Part shown: piece after piece, positions 10,780 to 24,600 of the stretch
How the letters are laid out: each line of letters opens with the position of its first letter
Numbering within the stretch: the first letter of the stretch is position 1
Source of the DNA: Saxidomus purpurata
Taxonomy: Eukaryota; Mollusca; Bivalvia; Venerida; Veneridae
Length of the DNA: 64,000 bases
NCBI GenBank assembly: GCA_022818135.1
Contig: JAFMSR010000012.1
Coordinates: 32,983,624 to 33,047,623 of the forward strand
Reading direction: 5' to 3'
The notes under the pieces: generated by a model
Database searches by the model: none
Told to the model about the DNA's origin: nothing
The model's input: the letters and a program-made list of their open reading frames with translations, nothing else
Position numbers and translations under genes: made by a program

Positions 10780-11165
10780 AATTATAGAGTTTTCTCAGTG
10801 AAATAAAAGTGATAATCCACAGTTTTGAAACAGTGGATTACCATTTTTTTTATTTTTCACGTTTGCATCTTAACCCGGTTTCGCCAAAAAGTATCCCGGC
10901 GTAATTAAGCTGGAAACCATGCGGCGTGACGCGTTAATGGCGCCATTTGCGCTATGTTTCATGGCGTTTCCGGCGATTTTCAATATTTTGTATAAATAAA
11001 CTCAATAAAAGTAGAGTTTTAACCATAAAATAAACAGAAAAATTGGGGTATCGTGTTAATATCACGATTCACTGGAACACCAAAAGTGTTATTTTCACCT
11101 GGCGCGCCCTCGTAAAATATCACTTTTGGTGCCCACTGTGAAATATAACGTGATCTACACCGAAA
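10780..11165. repeat. Dispersed repeat with SINE/MITE-like features, copy 1
   Basis: It contains a short hairpin (AATCCACAG...CTGTGGATT type, 10813-10842) and landmarks shared with 20955-21200: ACTCAATAAAAGT versus ACTCAACAAAAGT, TTTCCGGCGATTTTC versus TTTCCTGAGATTTTC, TCGTGTTAAT versus TCATGTTAAT. Its end (CTTTTGGTGCCCACTGTGAAA) resembles sequence at 25145-25180. There is no ORF. Confidence 0.5.
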
Positions 11166-12109
11166 CCAACAATATCCTCATTTAATGCAGTAACAAAGGA
11201 GTTTTTATAATCACAATTTATTAAATACATGAAATTTTGCAATCAAAACCAATAAAAACAATTAGTACCTAAAACATGTCTTTTAAAGATACCATAACTT
11301 TAACAATCTTATGTAATATCTCAGTATAAAATTATAAAGACAAGTTTACATAAACAGTTACACACTCACAAGTCAATTTCATGCAAAATGACACCAATCT
11401 TAACTGAATACAAACCAAATGATACAAAGTTATAAGGCACATCATCAAGCAAAATATTCACAAAATCAAACATCTTTACCAGTCACTGTAAAGTTACAAG
11501 GGGGGCACATTTATTTCAAATGATTTTAAAAGCGCACCAGAGACGATTTTGCATACGACACATTGTCTAACAACAATGATTACCTTGGTGGTGTCAATTC
11601 AAATTCACTCAAATTCCCTTCATGGATGATAAGTTGTCTGGTTATGTCTTCACACACAATGTACTCTTTATGTACAGTGCATACAGGCTCTGTCCCTGAA
11701 CTTTTACCTTTTCCCTTGATCTAGGGGCTTAGGTTTCGGAAGTGACTCATAACACTCTATGATAATTATTTCAATAAAAAGTATTTCAAATTTTATGGGT
11801 GAAAAGGTTGTGTGTTGACAAACACATAAAAGGGATACAACTCCTGTTTTAAGATACGGACCTCGGTTTTCACCATGACAAATTGTCTGACCAATGGTTG
11901 TGTAAAATGATTTCCATTTTTCTCCATACATGACAAAGTTAAAGTCAAGACATAAAGTAAACACAAATCACAGGTTTTTATTTAACACATCTAAAAATAC
12001 AAGTGTTTGACTGAGTGATAGAAGGGCTATTCTGATAAACAGGCAACTGAGAAATCATTGTTACATTGTTTCAATGGCTCTAGCAAGCTATATATAGACA
12101 AGAGGGCCA
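11166..12109. other. Downstream flank of KDSR, no separate gene seen
   Basis: The stretch is AT-rich without a recognisable exon. A minus-strand AATAAA at 11977-11982 could be the KDSR polyadenylation signal, which would place the adjacent repeat in the 3' untranslated region. This is only a candidate. Confidence 0.3.
11977..11982 (-). terminator. Candidate KDSR polyadenylation signal
   Basis: AATAAA on the minus strand lies about 630 bases past the KDSR stop codon. No closer exact AATAAA was seen. Nothing else supports it. Confidence 0.25.
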
Positions 12110-12490
12110 AGATGGCCCTATATCGCTCACCTTGGTACAAGTCCACTTGCCTGGCGGAAGATCACTAGATATTGTTCTATACCAAATAAGTTTTCCTATA
12201 TACGCCGTTGTAAAACAAATGATCACCCCCCGGGCAAGGTCAATTTTGACCCCAGGGGCATAATTTGAACAAACTTTGAAGAGGTCTACTAGGCAATGCT
12301 ACATGCCAAATATCTAAGCTCTAGGCCTTGTGGTTTCAGAGAAAAAGATTTTTTAAAGTTTTCCCTATATAAGCCGATGTAAAACTAAGTGACCCCCGGT
12401 GCGGGGTCAATTTTGACCCGGGGGTCATAATTTGAACAATCTTGGTAGAGGTCCACTAGCCAATGCTACATGCTAAATATCTAAGCTCTA
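12110..12490 (-). mobile_element. Tandem-core dispersed element fragment (pearl/HINE-like)
   Basis: It starts at AGAGGGCCAAGATGGCCC and continues with TATCGCTCACCTTGGTACAA, then two copies of the ~165-base core unit (ATGCCAAATATCTAAGCTCT, TTGTGGTTTCAGAGA, AATTTTGACCC). It is truncated relative to the copy at 14155-15340. Confidence 0.65.
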
Positions 12491-12611
12491 GGCCCAAAAA
12501 GGCTTAACTAAAAATAACTAGTATGTAAAAAAAGCTATAAATATTCATACATAATAAATTATCATATAAATATTTGTATCATTAATTCATGCAATAGAAC
12601 TTGACTGAAAA

Positions 12612-15600
12612 CTAGGACTGTTTCTGTTTTTCCTCTTCTTTCTCCTTCTTACATTTGAGCACAATACTGTCAAAACTTGCTAGATAGAATAATCCTACAA
12701 CACGCAGCAGCCCCATCAGGAAAAACTGTAAATATAACAAATCAATGGATATCATAGAAGTTTGACACAGTGACAACCTGGCCTTCCATAGCTGTAAACA
12801 TGGCAGTAGGTAAGAACAGATAATTTTCACTGATTATTATGACAACAAACCATTAAATCAAAACTAAAAATTGTAATAACTGGTGCAAGATGTTTTCTAG
12901 ATGCTTTAAAAGCCAGTTCCTCAACTTTCCATGTTGTTTGAGACATTTAAGCACAAGAGACATATTGTGCACTGTATTTAGTAATGGTACAAATGATTAC
13001 CTGTTCTATGACTTTTAACAATGATGTAGCAGGGGACATTCCAGCACTGATATTTGCCAGCATCCAGCCATCTAAACCTTGGTAGCTTACAAACTGACCT
13101 TTCTGAAGAAAACAAAGAAAATGTTAACATCAATAACTATATGACCTGCATATGATTAATGTTAAAAAAGCTCTTCAAACTAGAAGCTATCACTGGAGGT
13201 GATGAACCCCCCCCCCACACACACACACACCCAACCCTCTTGGACACAAGACATAAACCTTAATGTAATGTTAGAAGGCTTATTACAATCACTCCTGCGA
13301 GGTTTCAGTCCATTCTGAACAAGGGTTTTGGAGATGAAGCACACACAAGAATCTTTATGTACAAAGGGCCAAAACTTTGTGAAAAATAATCCAATTGAAA
13401 CATGCCAAGGGTTTTGGAAATGAAGAGTGCAGAAATCTAAATGTACACTTTTTGAAAGAAAAAGGCAATAAAACAGTCTGAAGGTAAACTGCCAAGACCA
13501 TACACTACAAGGTTTTGCACCAATCACTTATGTGAAGTTCCATTCCATTCTGGCCTGAGGTTTTTGACATGAAGTGCACCCAAGATTGTTTCTTCTACAG
13601 ACAGACAGACACAGACACACACACAGTCACACACACACATACACACACTTACACAGATGGACAAGCTGAATGCAGTATATCTCCTTGTCTATTACAATCA
13701 ACACAAAGAGAAGAACATTTCGTAAATTGACACAAATAGATATTATTTTAACATACAATTATATATGACTATACTGAACACTGTCTGTAATGATTTCATG
13801 ATTCACCATGAACAGACTGTAAGATACAGCCTTGTGTGGTGTATGTACACCTGTACATATTGCTACAGAGGTGTGTATACAATGAAGTACTTACCAATGA
13901 ATCACTAAGAATAGTTTGAGCAACATCATGGGGATTCAGTAAACCAGCTGTCTCAGATATCAGTAAGGTCTCTTTTGGCTGAAATTCAAACAAGAGGCCC
14001 AAAAAGGCTAGTATTAGTCTGCTAAACAGACTGGATTGTTCTGAGTAAGTTTTGTGAAAATCTTTTCGATTGTTATCAAAGAAAAAGACAACAGAGGTCA
14101 CTGTGACCTTGACCCACTGACCCCATAAACAAGAGGGACCATCTACTAAATAAAACAAAAGGGCCAAGATGGCCCTATATCGCTCACCTTGGTACAAGTC
14201 CACTTGCCTAGTGGAAGATCACTAGATAATGTTATATACAATAGGTTTTCCTATATACGTCTTTGTAAAACAAGTGACCCCCACCCCCATTGGGGTCAAT
14301 TTTGACCCAAGGGGCATAATTTTACCAAACTTTTAAGAGGTCTACTAGGCAATGCTACATGCCAAATATCTAAGCTCTAGGCCTTGTGGTTTCAGAGAAG
14401 AAGATTTGTAAAAATTTTCCTATATAAGCCTATGTAAAACTAAGTGACCCCCCGTGCGGGGTCAAATTTGATCCAGGGTCAATTTTAATCCAGGGGTCAT
14501 AATTTGAACAATCTTGGTAGAGGTCCAATAGCCAATGCTACATGCCAAATATCTAAGCTCTAGGCTTTGTGGTTTCAGAGAAGAAGTTTTTAAAGTTTTT
14601 CCTATATGAGCCTATGTAAAACTAAGTGACCCCCCGTGCGGGGTCAATTTTGACCCAGGGCTCATAATTTGAACAATCTTGGTAAAGGTCCACTAGCCAA
14701 TGCTACATGCCAAATATCTAAGCTCTATGCCTTGTGGTTTCAGAGAAGAAGATTTTTAAAGTTTTTCCTATATAAGCCATGCAAAACTAAGTGACCCCCC
14801 GTGCGTGGTCAATTTTGACCCAGGGGTCATTATTTGAACAATCTTGGTAGAGGTCCACTAGCCAATGCTACATGCCAAATATCTAAGCTCTAGGCCTTGT
14901 GGTTTCAGAGAAGAAGATTTTTAAAGTTTTTCCTATTTGCATAGCAACCAGAGTTCTGCATGGAATGGAATTCTTTGCCAGACTAACTAAGTGACCACCT
15001 GCGCGGGGTCAATTTTGACCCGGGGGTCATAATTTGAACAATCTTGGTAGATGCCCACTAGACAATGCTACTTGCCAAATATCTAAGCTCCAGGCCTTGT
15101 GGTTTCAGAGAAGAAGATTTTTAAAGTTTTTCCTATTTGCTGCCATAGCAACCAGAGTTCTGCATGGAATGGAATTCTTTGAACAATTTTGGTAGAGCTT
15201 CATGCAAGGAACATTCCTGCATAGTTTTATCAACATTGGCCTACTTGTTTCAGAGGAGATGTCATTTGAATCAAAATGTTAACGGACGACAAACAATCAT
15301 CAATTAGAAAAGCTCACCCTAGCGTAGCCAGGTGAGCTAAAAACAATCATGCTGTGAAGTTTGAAGACTGTTGTTTCTTGCATACCAGATTAGATTTCAG
15401 TGTGCCCTTGACCTTTGACCTACTGACCCTTCAAACTATAGAATTCATCTACATGTTGCATGCAACCTTTACTCAAAGAATGTTTGTTTTTATTTTCAAA
15501 CCCACATGATTTCAAAAACAGTAGTTTTTAAATATCTACCTACAAGGCGTATGTAAAAGCTCAATCATCCTATGAAGTTTGAAGACTCTAGGTGATATAC

Positions 15601-18600
15601 ATCTCAAGATATTTAGCTGTAAAGATTTTCAAAGTTTCAGTCACTTTGACTTTGCATGCAACCTTCTCAGCAATTTTCATACCCACTGACCCCCAAAACA
15701 GTAGGGATCCTCCATTCAGTAAAACCAATCATCCAATGAAGTCTGAAGATTGTGAGTGAAACAAATCTCAAAACATTAAGCTGAAAAGATTTTCAAAGTT
15801 TGGGTCCATGACCTTTGGCCCACTGAAAAAACAATAGGGATCATCTACAGATTGCAGGAAACCTTCTGACAAAGTTTGATGACAGTTGAATAAAAAAAAT
15901 GTGACCTGCAGAGTGTTATCGGTGAAACTGAGGTCACCATGACTTTGACCTTTAACACACTGACCCAAAAATCAAAAGAGACCATCTACATGTAATGCTG
16001 TTGCAGGAAACCTTCCGAGGTCAGTTTGGTGAAGTTTAATGAAAATTGTGACCTGTAGAGTATTATCAAGGAAACGACATCATAGGTCACCATGACCTTG
16101 GACTTTGTCCAGTAGGGCTATAAAAGAGGCAGCCTAACCACAATGCATATCACAATCCCCATATCAAGCTACCAAAGAAAATTTCTGTATGTTTCCTTAA
16201 TCTTTTTTTAATTTAGAATTTAATTCTTGCATTTTATATTTTATATTCTTGACTGTGACTCTGACTAGAGTTATATCAAAAAACTTAAAATACTCCAATA
16301 TGAAATAGCACTGAAAACTTAGTAAAATCTTATATAGGTTCCAATTCTAGTCATAACTACACTGAAGACCAAAATGAGGGGAAACAAAGTTGGTTACATT
16401 GTTACCTTTCCTTGTAGTTCTTGCTGGAAACCTGGTGTATCCGTGTCTGGAGGAAACGCTACTGTCACACGTACATTATGCGGAGTCATCTGTAAATCAT
16501 GTAGCTGTTTGTTATTGAATCTAGTCTTGTTGCTTTTTCATAGACAATAATTACTTTTTTCAGTTATATACTTTATGCATTAATTAAGTTGACATACATG
16601 TATGTGTAGAATTTCCAATTTGAACACATGTTACACACTTTGTTTTAAAGCAAAGGGGAATTTTTTTGAACATATATTTTGCTGTTAATGTTATGAGTGC
16701 ATTTTGATGATATGCCTTTAATAAACTATAAACTTGCACAACTTTTTCTGTTGTCATGTCAGTCTGTCAAAAGCAAGACTAGAAATGGCTTTTATTGTAC
16801 TTACCGGTAATCATAATTCTTACAGTACGAGGTAATGTTCATTGGTCTGTCCATTTCAGAAAGTTTGTCATAAAAAACAAATGAGGATCTTAATACATAC
16901 GACTTTTGAACACACGGAAACTTACATAGATTGCAAATCTGTTTTCAGTCTACAGCAATAAAATGCCAGTAATACTCATGGTACATTCTTGGGTACTAAC
17001 TAATTAGTCAATACACTAAGATTTGTTTTACTCCTTGTAAGCGCTAAACCCACAGCAGTAGGTGAGTAAATCCCTTGATGTTGTGTGCATTTCATTGGAA
17101 TTATGAGACATGTATCAATGGACTTTCTTACCTCCATTTGTAAAGCCTCCGCCAGTCCTCGCAGAGCAAACTTCGATGCTGAATATGCGGAGAAGCCAAA
17201 CAATCCTATCTGTCCTGCCTGAGAGGACAAGAATACAACTCTACCACCCTGCTGCTGTACCATGGAACCAATTACTGCCTTTGTTGTATAAACTGCACTT
17301 AAGTAATTAGCTTCCATCTGTTTCTGTAATATATAAATATGCTGGTCATTTAAAGGGAGTAAGTCGACATTAAGTTTAGTAACAAGAGGGCCAAGATGGC
17401 CCTTTATCACTCACCTGGCTACCACTGGCTATAATAGAAGATCATCAATAGCAGCAGAAGGGTCAATTTTGACCTTGGGCTCATGATTTTCATCTATATA
17501 AGCCTATGTAAAATCAAGAGACCCCCGGGCAATGTCAATCTTGACCCAGGGGTCATGACTTGACAACTCTTGGTAGGTCACCAGGTAATGTATAATATCT
17601 AAGCTCTCGGCCTTGTAGTTTCAGAGAAGAAGATTTTTTTAGTTTTTCCTACATAAGCCTATATAAAACCAATAAACCACTGGGTGGGGTCAATTTTAAC
17701 CCGGGGGTCATAATTTGAACAATCTTGGTAGAGGTCCACTTGGTAATGCTACATACTACATATCTAAGCTCTAGGCCTTGCGACGTACAACGGACGCCGT
17801 ATGGAATGCAATCCTAATAGCTTACTCTGGTACTTCGCAGACATGGGGCCGGTTACTTTGAAAAGTAACTGGTTATTAATCGATTATTAAGACATTTTCA
17901 ATAATCTATTATTAATTGATTAACAGACTAATTTCTATTAATCAATTAAATTATTAATCAATAACCCAAAGTAACAGTCTTTCAGATGAGACTAAAACCG
18001 AGGTCCCATGTATCGGTGCTATACACCTAGCATGTATAAGAACCAGGGGTGTCTCTGGCATTGGGACACTTTCTGTATCTTGCACTATCCTCTGAAACCA
18101 AAAATAACTAACCTCATACATGTACATTCTTAATCTTCATTCTCTACATTAAAACAACAATACAGGCTTATTCTGTTCTTCAGTGCACTTTACAATCCCT
18201 GTATCCTATGCTCAATGATAGTGAAGAAAACCTTATTACTTTAAGGGGAGATAATTTGCTCTATTTACTAATATAATCACAGTTATATCCTGTATTGAGA
18301 TACTCACTGTCATGTGTTTCTGTATTTTTGTCCGCAAAATAGAACACTACATTAAGTACCTCGATGCCATGCTTTCTAATGTGATAAGTTTCTAAATTTT
18401 TTACAAACTTCAAAGAAAGAATGCTTACAAAATAAAATTTGCACTGCAATGCTTGTACAGTAACACTGCTTTAAATGGCAACATAAAACAGCTGACAGAA
18501 CCCTAAAAACACTGCAATACCATACATTTTATGACATAACTGCAATACCACCCCTATTACTGTATTTACAGCTGCAGCTTATGATTACTTACAATGTATT

Positions 18601-21600
18601 ATTGACAAACCGGCATGTTTTAACAATAATATCAAAATTACAAAGCAGAACTTAGAAAGGTAGGCATCTGAAAAAATAAAAGCACATCTTGTAAAGACTG
18701 TGTAAATTTACTAAAAGAGTCTAAATGTTTTACTTACCTTAAAATCTGCAGCATCAATGTCTTGGAATGAACGACTGATGGATGTGCCAGCAGAGTTCAC
18801 CAACATGAAAACAGGACCTAACTTTTCTTCAGCCTGTATCAAACATACAAGTGAGACAGCACACTAGTCGGTGGCATAATGTGTCAGGTAACAAAAATTG
18901 TCTACACTATGTCTTGATAAGACATTTAAGGAATTTAGGAAAATACTATATAAATTATAAGGAATAACTTTAAATTGCTCCACAGGCATCATAACATGCT
19001 TTGAGCAATGCTTCATCATTCTATGTTTTTGAGATGTTTTTTTTTAATAAATCTGGCAACCTGATAACCTTTTTCATAAACTTATAAAAGTTCTCAAACA
19101 GAACTGAACAAAATGTAATTATTAACAGACTTTTTACATAGAATTTAGGAAAATTAACTATGAATATGTACCAAACATGTTCACACCAACCTCTGTAATT
19201 GCTTCTCTAACATCGTTATAATTACTTGATAAATCTACTGAGATACCCTGAACTTTCCTGGATGGCTGTAAATGGCGTTGTAATTCTGTTTTAGCTTCCT
19301 CTAGCCGTAACTGGGTAATTCAGAAGCATAAAACATACATATGAAAATATTAAACATAATTTGCCACATAAAACATATTTTTTCCCCTGTATAATCATGA
19401 AATGATTAACAAAGATCCTTTTAATATTATTTCCAGAGGAAGCGGAAAAACAGGTACCCCATGCTTATTTGGCATGGTGCATATTTATGACTATTTGGTG
19501 CTATATTATATTTTTTTTATGAAAAGATAGAGGACCATGATGTTTACAAAATGTGTTCAATTCTTTTAATGTTTAAAATCATATTATCAAAGTCATCACC
19601 TTATTTCTTGCCAGGATGGTAACACTTGCTCCTTGCTGGGCAGCCAACACAGCAATAGCTTTACCAATACCACTTGAACCACCTGTTACCTGTAAATAAA
19701 TATTTCATTTTTCTAACTTTTCATTACTGGAACAAGGTTTTTCTGCCTATACATCCTGTGTAGGCAACGCTAAATTTACCCAAAGCAATCTAACCATAGT
19801 CTGCACTGATCAATATACAGTGGGACCTTCCTAATCCGTACTCTTCTAATCCGGAAAACAGTCTAAACCGAACGCTTCCCACGGTCCTGAATTTTTTCCT
19901 TCATCTTATGCAAAAACACCTTTGCAATCCGAAACCTGTCTACTCCAAAAACCGAACAAGTATTTTTGGCCACTTTCATATAAGTAAGTGAAAATATACC
20001 TGTCTAATCTGAACACAGAATTGAACCCAATTTTTTGGCAATTTATAATTTTTCTGTGAGGTGTGAATGTCATGAAGCAGTGATAACTTTGGTGCAAAGT
20101 ATGGTTAAACAAGTGGGTAAAAGACAATGTCCAAAATGAGTTTAAAATACTGGAATTTGTGCTTTTGACACTGTGTTGTAAATTAAACAGTAATTGAAAC
20201 CAGACAGACAGAACTTAAAAGTACTGAAAAATACAACTGATGAAGATGAGTTTAAAATATTCCTGGTTTTAACACCCTGTTGTTGGAATTTAACAGGAAT
20301 TGAAAACAGTCAAAATGTACTTAATAGTATGTACTGTAATGACATAATTTTCTCTTTTTTCTTCTTCAATTATCAACTTTGTCTCAGACATACATGTAAA
20401 TATACAGTACTTAATTGCCCTTTAAATTCAATGAGCATGCCTACACTTGCAAACACTCATACTATGACTTTGCCTACAACAGAGGTCAGAGTGCGCATAT
20501 ACCCAGACGGTATGGGCAGTATGATGTTATGTTTTTGGGTGGCTTATTGAATTATCAGGGGCGGATAGGTTTGGTTTAGGGGGGAACTGCATTTGTTGGT
20601 TCGCCGATAAGACGGCAATATGACTGTGTTTTATTCTTGTTTTTAAGTATTCGAACACTAAATAGCGGTGGAGCAAGTGACTGTATAGTTAACATGTATA
20701 ATTGAATGGCAATGAACAATGTGAGGGCCATAGACAGAGGTAAAAAATAGGGAGGCACTTTCTAGGGGGTTTTTTTCGAGGGTGCCATTTCGTGCATTTT
20801 CCTGCATTTCAAACGTGTTTTGAGCTTTTCAGATACCGATTTGGAAACAGAAAATAAAATTTATACTCAGATATTTAGTAAGGTTGGGGAATTTTAGGGG
20901 GGGCGCGCGCCGGGTGCGCCCCCCCCCCTGGATCCGCTAGTGTTTATAACACGGATCTCAATGTTCACTCAGTGAAATTTATCAAAATCTTCTACCCCGA
21001 TTAACATCAAAAAGTATACAGAGCAAAATGAATGCCGGAAACCATATGACGATATTAAAATGATGTCATGTGTGCTATGCTTTCTGATGACGTTTCCTGA
21101 GATTTTCTACATTTTATTGAAACAAACTCAACAAAAGTTGCTGGTATTATCGTCATATCATGTTAATTTCACCAGTGAACACAAAAAATAGTTATTTTCA
21201 ATTGTGGCTGTGTCACTCATGAAACAAGAGGCCCAAAAGGGCCAGTATCGCTCTACTGGTCTGACATGAGTGTTCTTAGCAAAGGGCTTGTGAAAATCTT
21301 TTGCAATGTAACAAAGGGGGGAAAAAAAAAAAAAAAAAAAAAATAAAAAAAAAAAAAAAAAAAAAAAAAAGGAAAAAATTTTTTTTTATTATTTTTTTTT
21401 TTTTTATTAAATTTTTTGAAAAAATTTTAATTTTTAAATATATATTATAAACACAAACATTCTGTTTGACCTTGACAAGACAAACCTTTTGACCAATTTA
21501 CATGATGGTTGGGTTGTAAATGTCACCTGTATGGCATACACAATTTTTTTAACCAGGTGAACTAGTTTTTGACCTCAGAATACCCATATTCATACTCAAC

Positions 21601-24600
21601 CTAATTTTCATCAAGACAATCATACTGACAAAGTTTCAAGAAAATCCAATGAAAAATGCAACCTCTATTGCATACACAAGGTTTGTCTACAATTTTACCC
21701 TGTGACCTAGTTTTTGACCCTAGATGACCCATGAACTAGACCTAGATTTCATCGAGGCAATCATACTGACCAAGTTTCATGAAGGTCTAATGAAAAATGC
21801 AACCTCTATTGCATACACATGGTTTTTCTATGATTTGACCAGGTGACCTAGTTTTTGACCCTATATGACTCATGCTCGAACCAGACCTAGATTTCATGAA
21901 GGCAATCATACTGACTAATGTTCATGAAAATCCAATGAAAACAGCGACCTCTATAGCATACAGATTTTTAAAGGGTAAAAAGAAGCCTTAAACATTTTTA
22001 AAGGGTAATTAAATCAAAACACCAATGTAATAAAGTAACAAATTAATATGCTCAGCCTCACTACTGTTTCAGTCAATAGTATTCTCTGTACATTCTGACA
22101 TGGAACCTTCGCTAGCCATAAACAGAATTCACCTTTTCTTTCATACAAACATAACATTTCGGGTTTTTTTTCAATTTGATTTCAATATCACTAAGATCAA
22201 CAACCAGCCACAGATATAAAGATTTCAAAGTGTTCATTTTTTTCCGACAGCTTTTCACCAGCATGGTATAGATCTGCATTTTTCTTCAACAGAATAGATA
22301 CTTTTACCAACCAATTCATTTATATAGTTTTTAAAATTGAGAAGCATCCTGTTATTAACGCCAAAAAAAGAGTTCTGTTCCTGGTATCCCTACCTTCCCT
22401 TTTGTTTACCCTCCGACCCTAAACTTTTTATTGGGGGTAAATTTCCAACTTTACGTTTTTTTCATAGCACAATATATTCCAATATAAAAGTAAGTAAAAT
22501 TTTAGTTGCTTATCCCTCCTGTAAAAAAATAGGGGCTTATAAATATAGTGACAACCTTCGCTGACTAAAAAAAAAAAACGAAAAAAAAAAGATTTTCCAA
22601 CCTACCTACCCTCTTTTTTTTGGGACAGGAGACCAGAAACGGAACTATTATTTTTTTGCCTTATCCCTAGTGACAAAATGAAAAATGCTTAGTGTGCTAG
22701 ATTGTTGTTTAGGCAGAAAACGGCCCAATTTCCCATCATATTCGCCGTCATTTTTGTTATGATGGTAGTATTGATTTAATAGAATCTAACAGAGAAAGCG
22801 CCGGATACCCTTCGATGTGGTTACGTCCCTTGATCACTTTTAATGCGTATCGCCCATTTTATATGCGTTTTTGTACGCTCTACAATTACTTTGAAGCATA
22901 TATAGAAATGAATAGAGCATATTTAGGCAAATACGCGTCTTATCTCGAGCTCTGGTTTCATGAATATCAAAAGAAAATTGTAACCTGTAGAGCGTTATCA
23001 AGGAAAATCTTATTGTCATACGATTACTTTCTCAAGTGAAATGATGGGTACTTAGCCTGTAAAGGCACAAAAAAATAATTTGATAAGAATTTATCAGTGT
23101 TTATCAAGGAGTCACTGAAAATTCCCAGCACTTCATGAAAACATGAGCTGTCAGTAGACAGCGCGCTCGACTATTCTCAGTGATTGACAATATAAAATAA
23201 TATCCATCTTGACTGTAAATGAGTCTCTAAAGGGGATAATTATGTCAAAATGCTTGATACAGTTACCTCCTCCTGTACACAGGTTCAGATCATGATGGTG
23301 AACAAGTGTGCAAAGTCTGAAAGGCATATGTCAATGGACTTTGAAAATATCTGAGCTAGTACACAAACTTTAACGAAAGTTCTAGGTAAAAAAAGGGGCA
23401 TAATATTGTAAAAAAGCTTGATACAGTGACCTCCTCCTGTGCACAGATTGAGATCATGATGGTGAACAAGTGTGCAAAGTTTCAAAGCCATATGTCGATG
23501 GACTTTGAAATTATCTGAGGTGGTACGCAAACTTTAACGTAAATTGTAAGTCGAAAAAGGGGCATAATTCTGTCAAAAGGCTTGATAGAGTTACCTCCTC
23601 CTGTGTACAGGTTGGGGGCATGATGGTGAACAAGTGTGCAAAGTTTCAAAGCCAGATGACAATTGAATTGGAAAATATTTGAGGTGGTAAGCAAACTTTA
23701 ACGTAAATTCTAAGTCGAAAAAGGGGCATAATTCTGTCAAAAGGCTTGATACAATGACCTCCTCCTGTGTACAGGTTGGGGGCATGATGGTGAACAAGCG
23801 TGCGAAGTTTCAAAGCCAGATGTCAATGGACTTTGAAAATATTTGAGGTGGTACGCAAACTTTAACGTAAATTCTAAGTCGAAAAAGGGGCATAATTCTG
23901 TCAAAATGCTTGATACAGTGAACTCCTCCTGTGTACAGGTTGGGGGCATGATGGTGAACAAGCGTGCGAAGTTTCAAAGCCAGATGTCAATGGACTTTGA
24001 AAATATTTGAGGTGGTCACAAACTTTAACGTAAACTTTAAGTCGAAAAAGGGGCATAATTTTGTCAAAATGCTTGATAGAGTTACCTCCTCCTGTGTACA
24101 GGTTGGGGGCATGATGGTGAACAAGCATGCAAAGTTTCAAAGCCAGATGTCAATGTAGGGTTAACGCCCGTTTTTCGTGTTATAACATCTGCAGAAACCT
24201 GAGGGATGGTTGGTGCCCGAGCCCGTTAGGGCGAGGGCACCAACATATCCCGAGGGTTTCTGCAGGTGTTATAACATGAATAAACGTTCGTTAGCACTAT
24301 TCTAGCACAAATAGCATAAAAAATCATAGAAATAAAAATGAAAGCGCTCTTACTGGTACTGGCGTTCAATAATGCACGGGACAACGTCCGTGTTGTTTAC
24401 GCCATATTTATGGCGTCACCAGCGGTTTTTAAGCCCGGCACTGTTGACGCCGTACATAATGTAAGACTTGGAAGACAGGTCCATTGTTTACAATGGCCCT
24501 GTACTGCGCATAAATGAAAACGGGTTATAATGGCGCGAGAATCTCCCCGTTAACACACGTTTTTTCTCCTGTTAAAACACCGGCAAAATGGGCAGAAACA

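Noticed and set aside
13796..14203. 135-residue minus-strand frame taken as one gene
   Set aside because: Only 13895-13978 is coding, as KDSR exon 7. The rest of the frame is intron and repeat sequence.
17000..17410. 136-residue minus-strand frame with SDR motifs taken as a complete gene
   Set aside because: It is KDSR exon 5 (17132-17323) with flanking intron read through.
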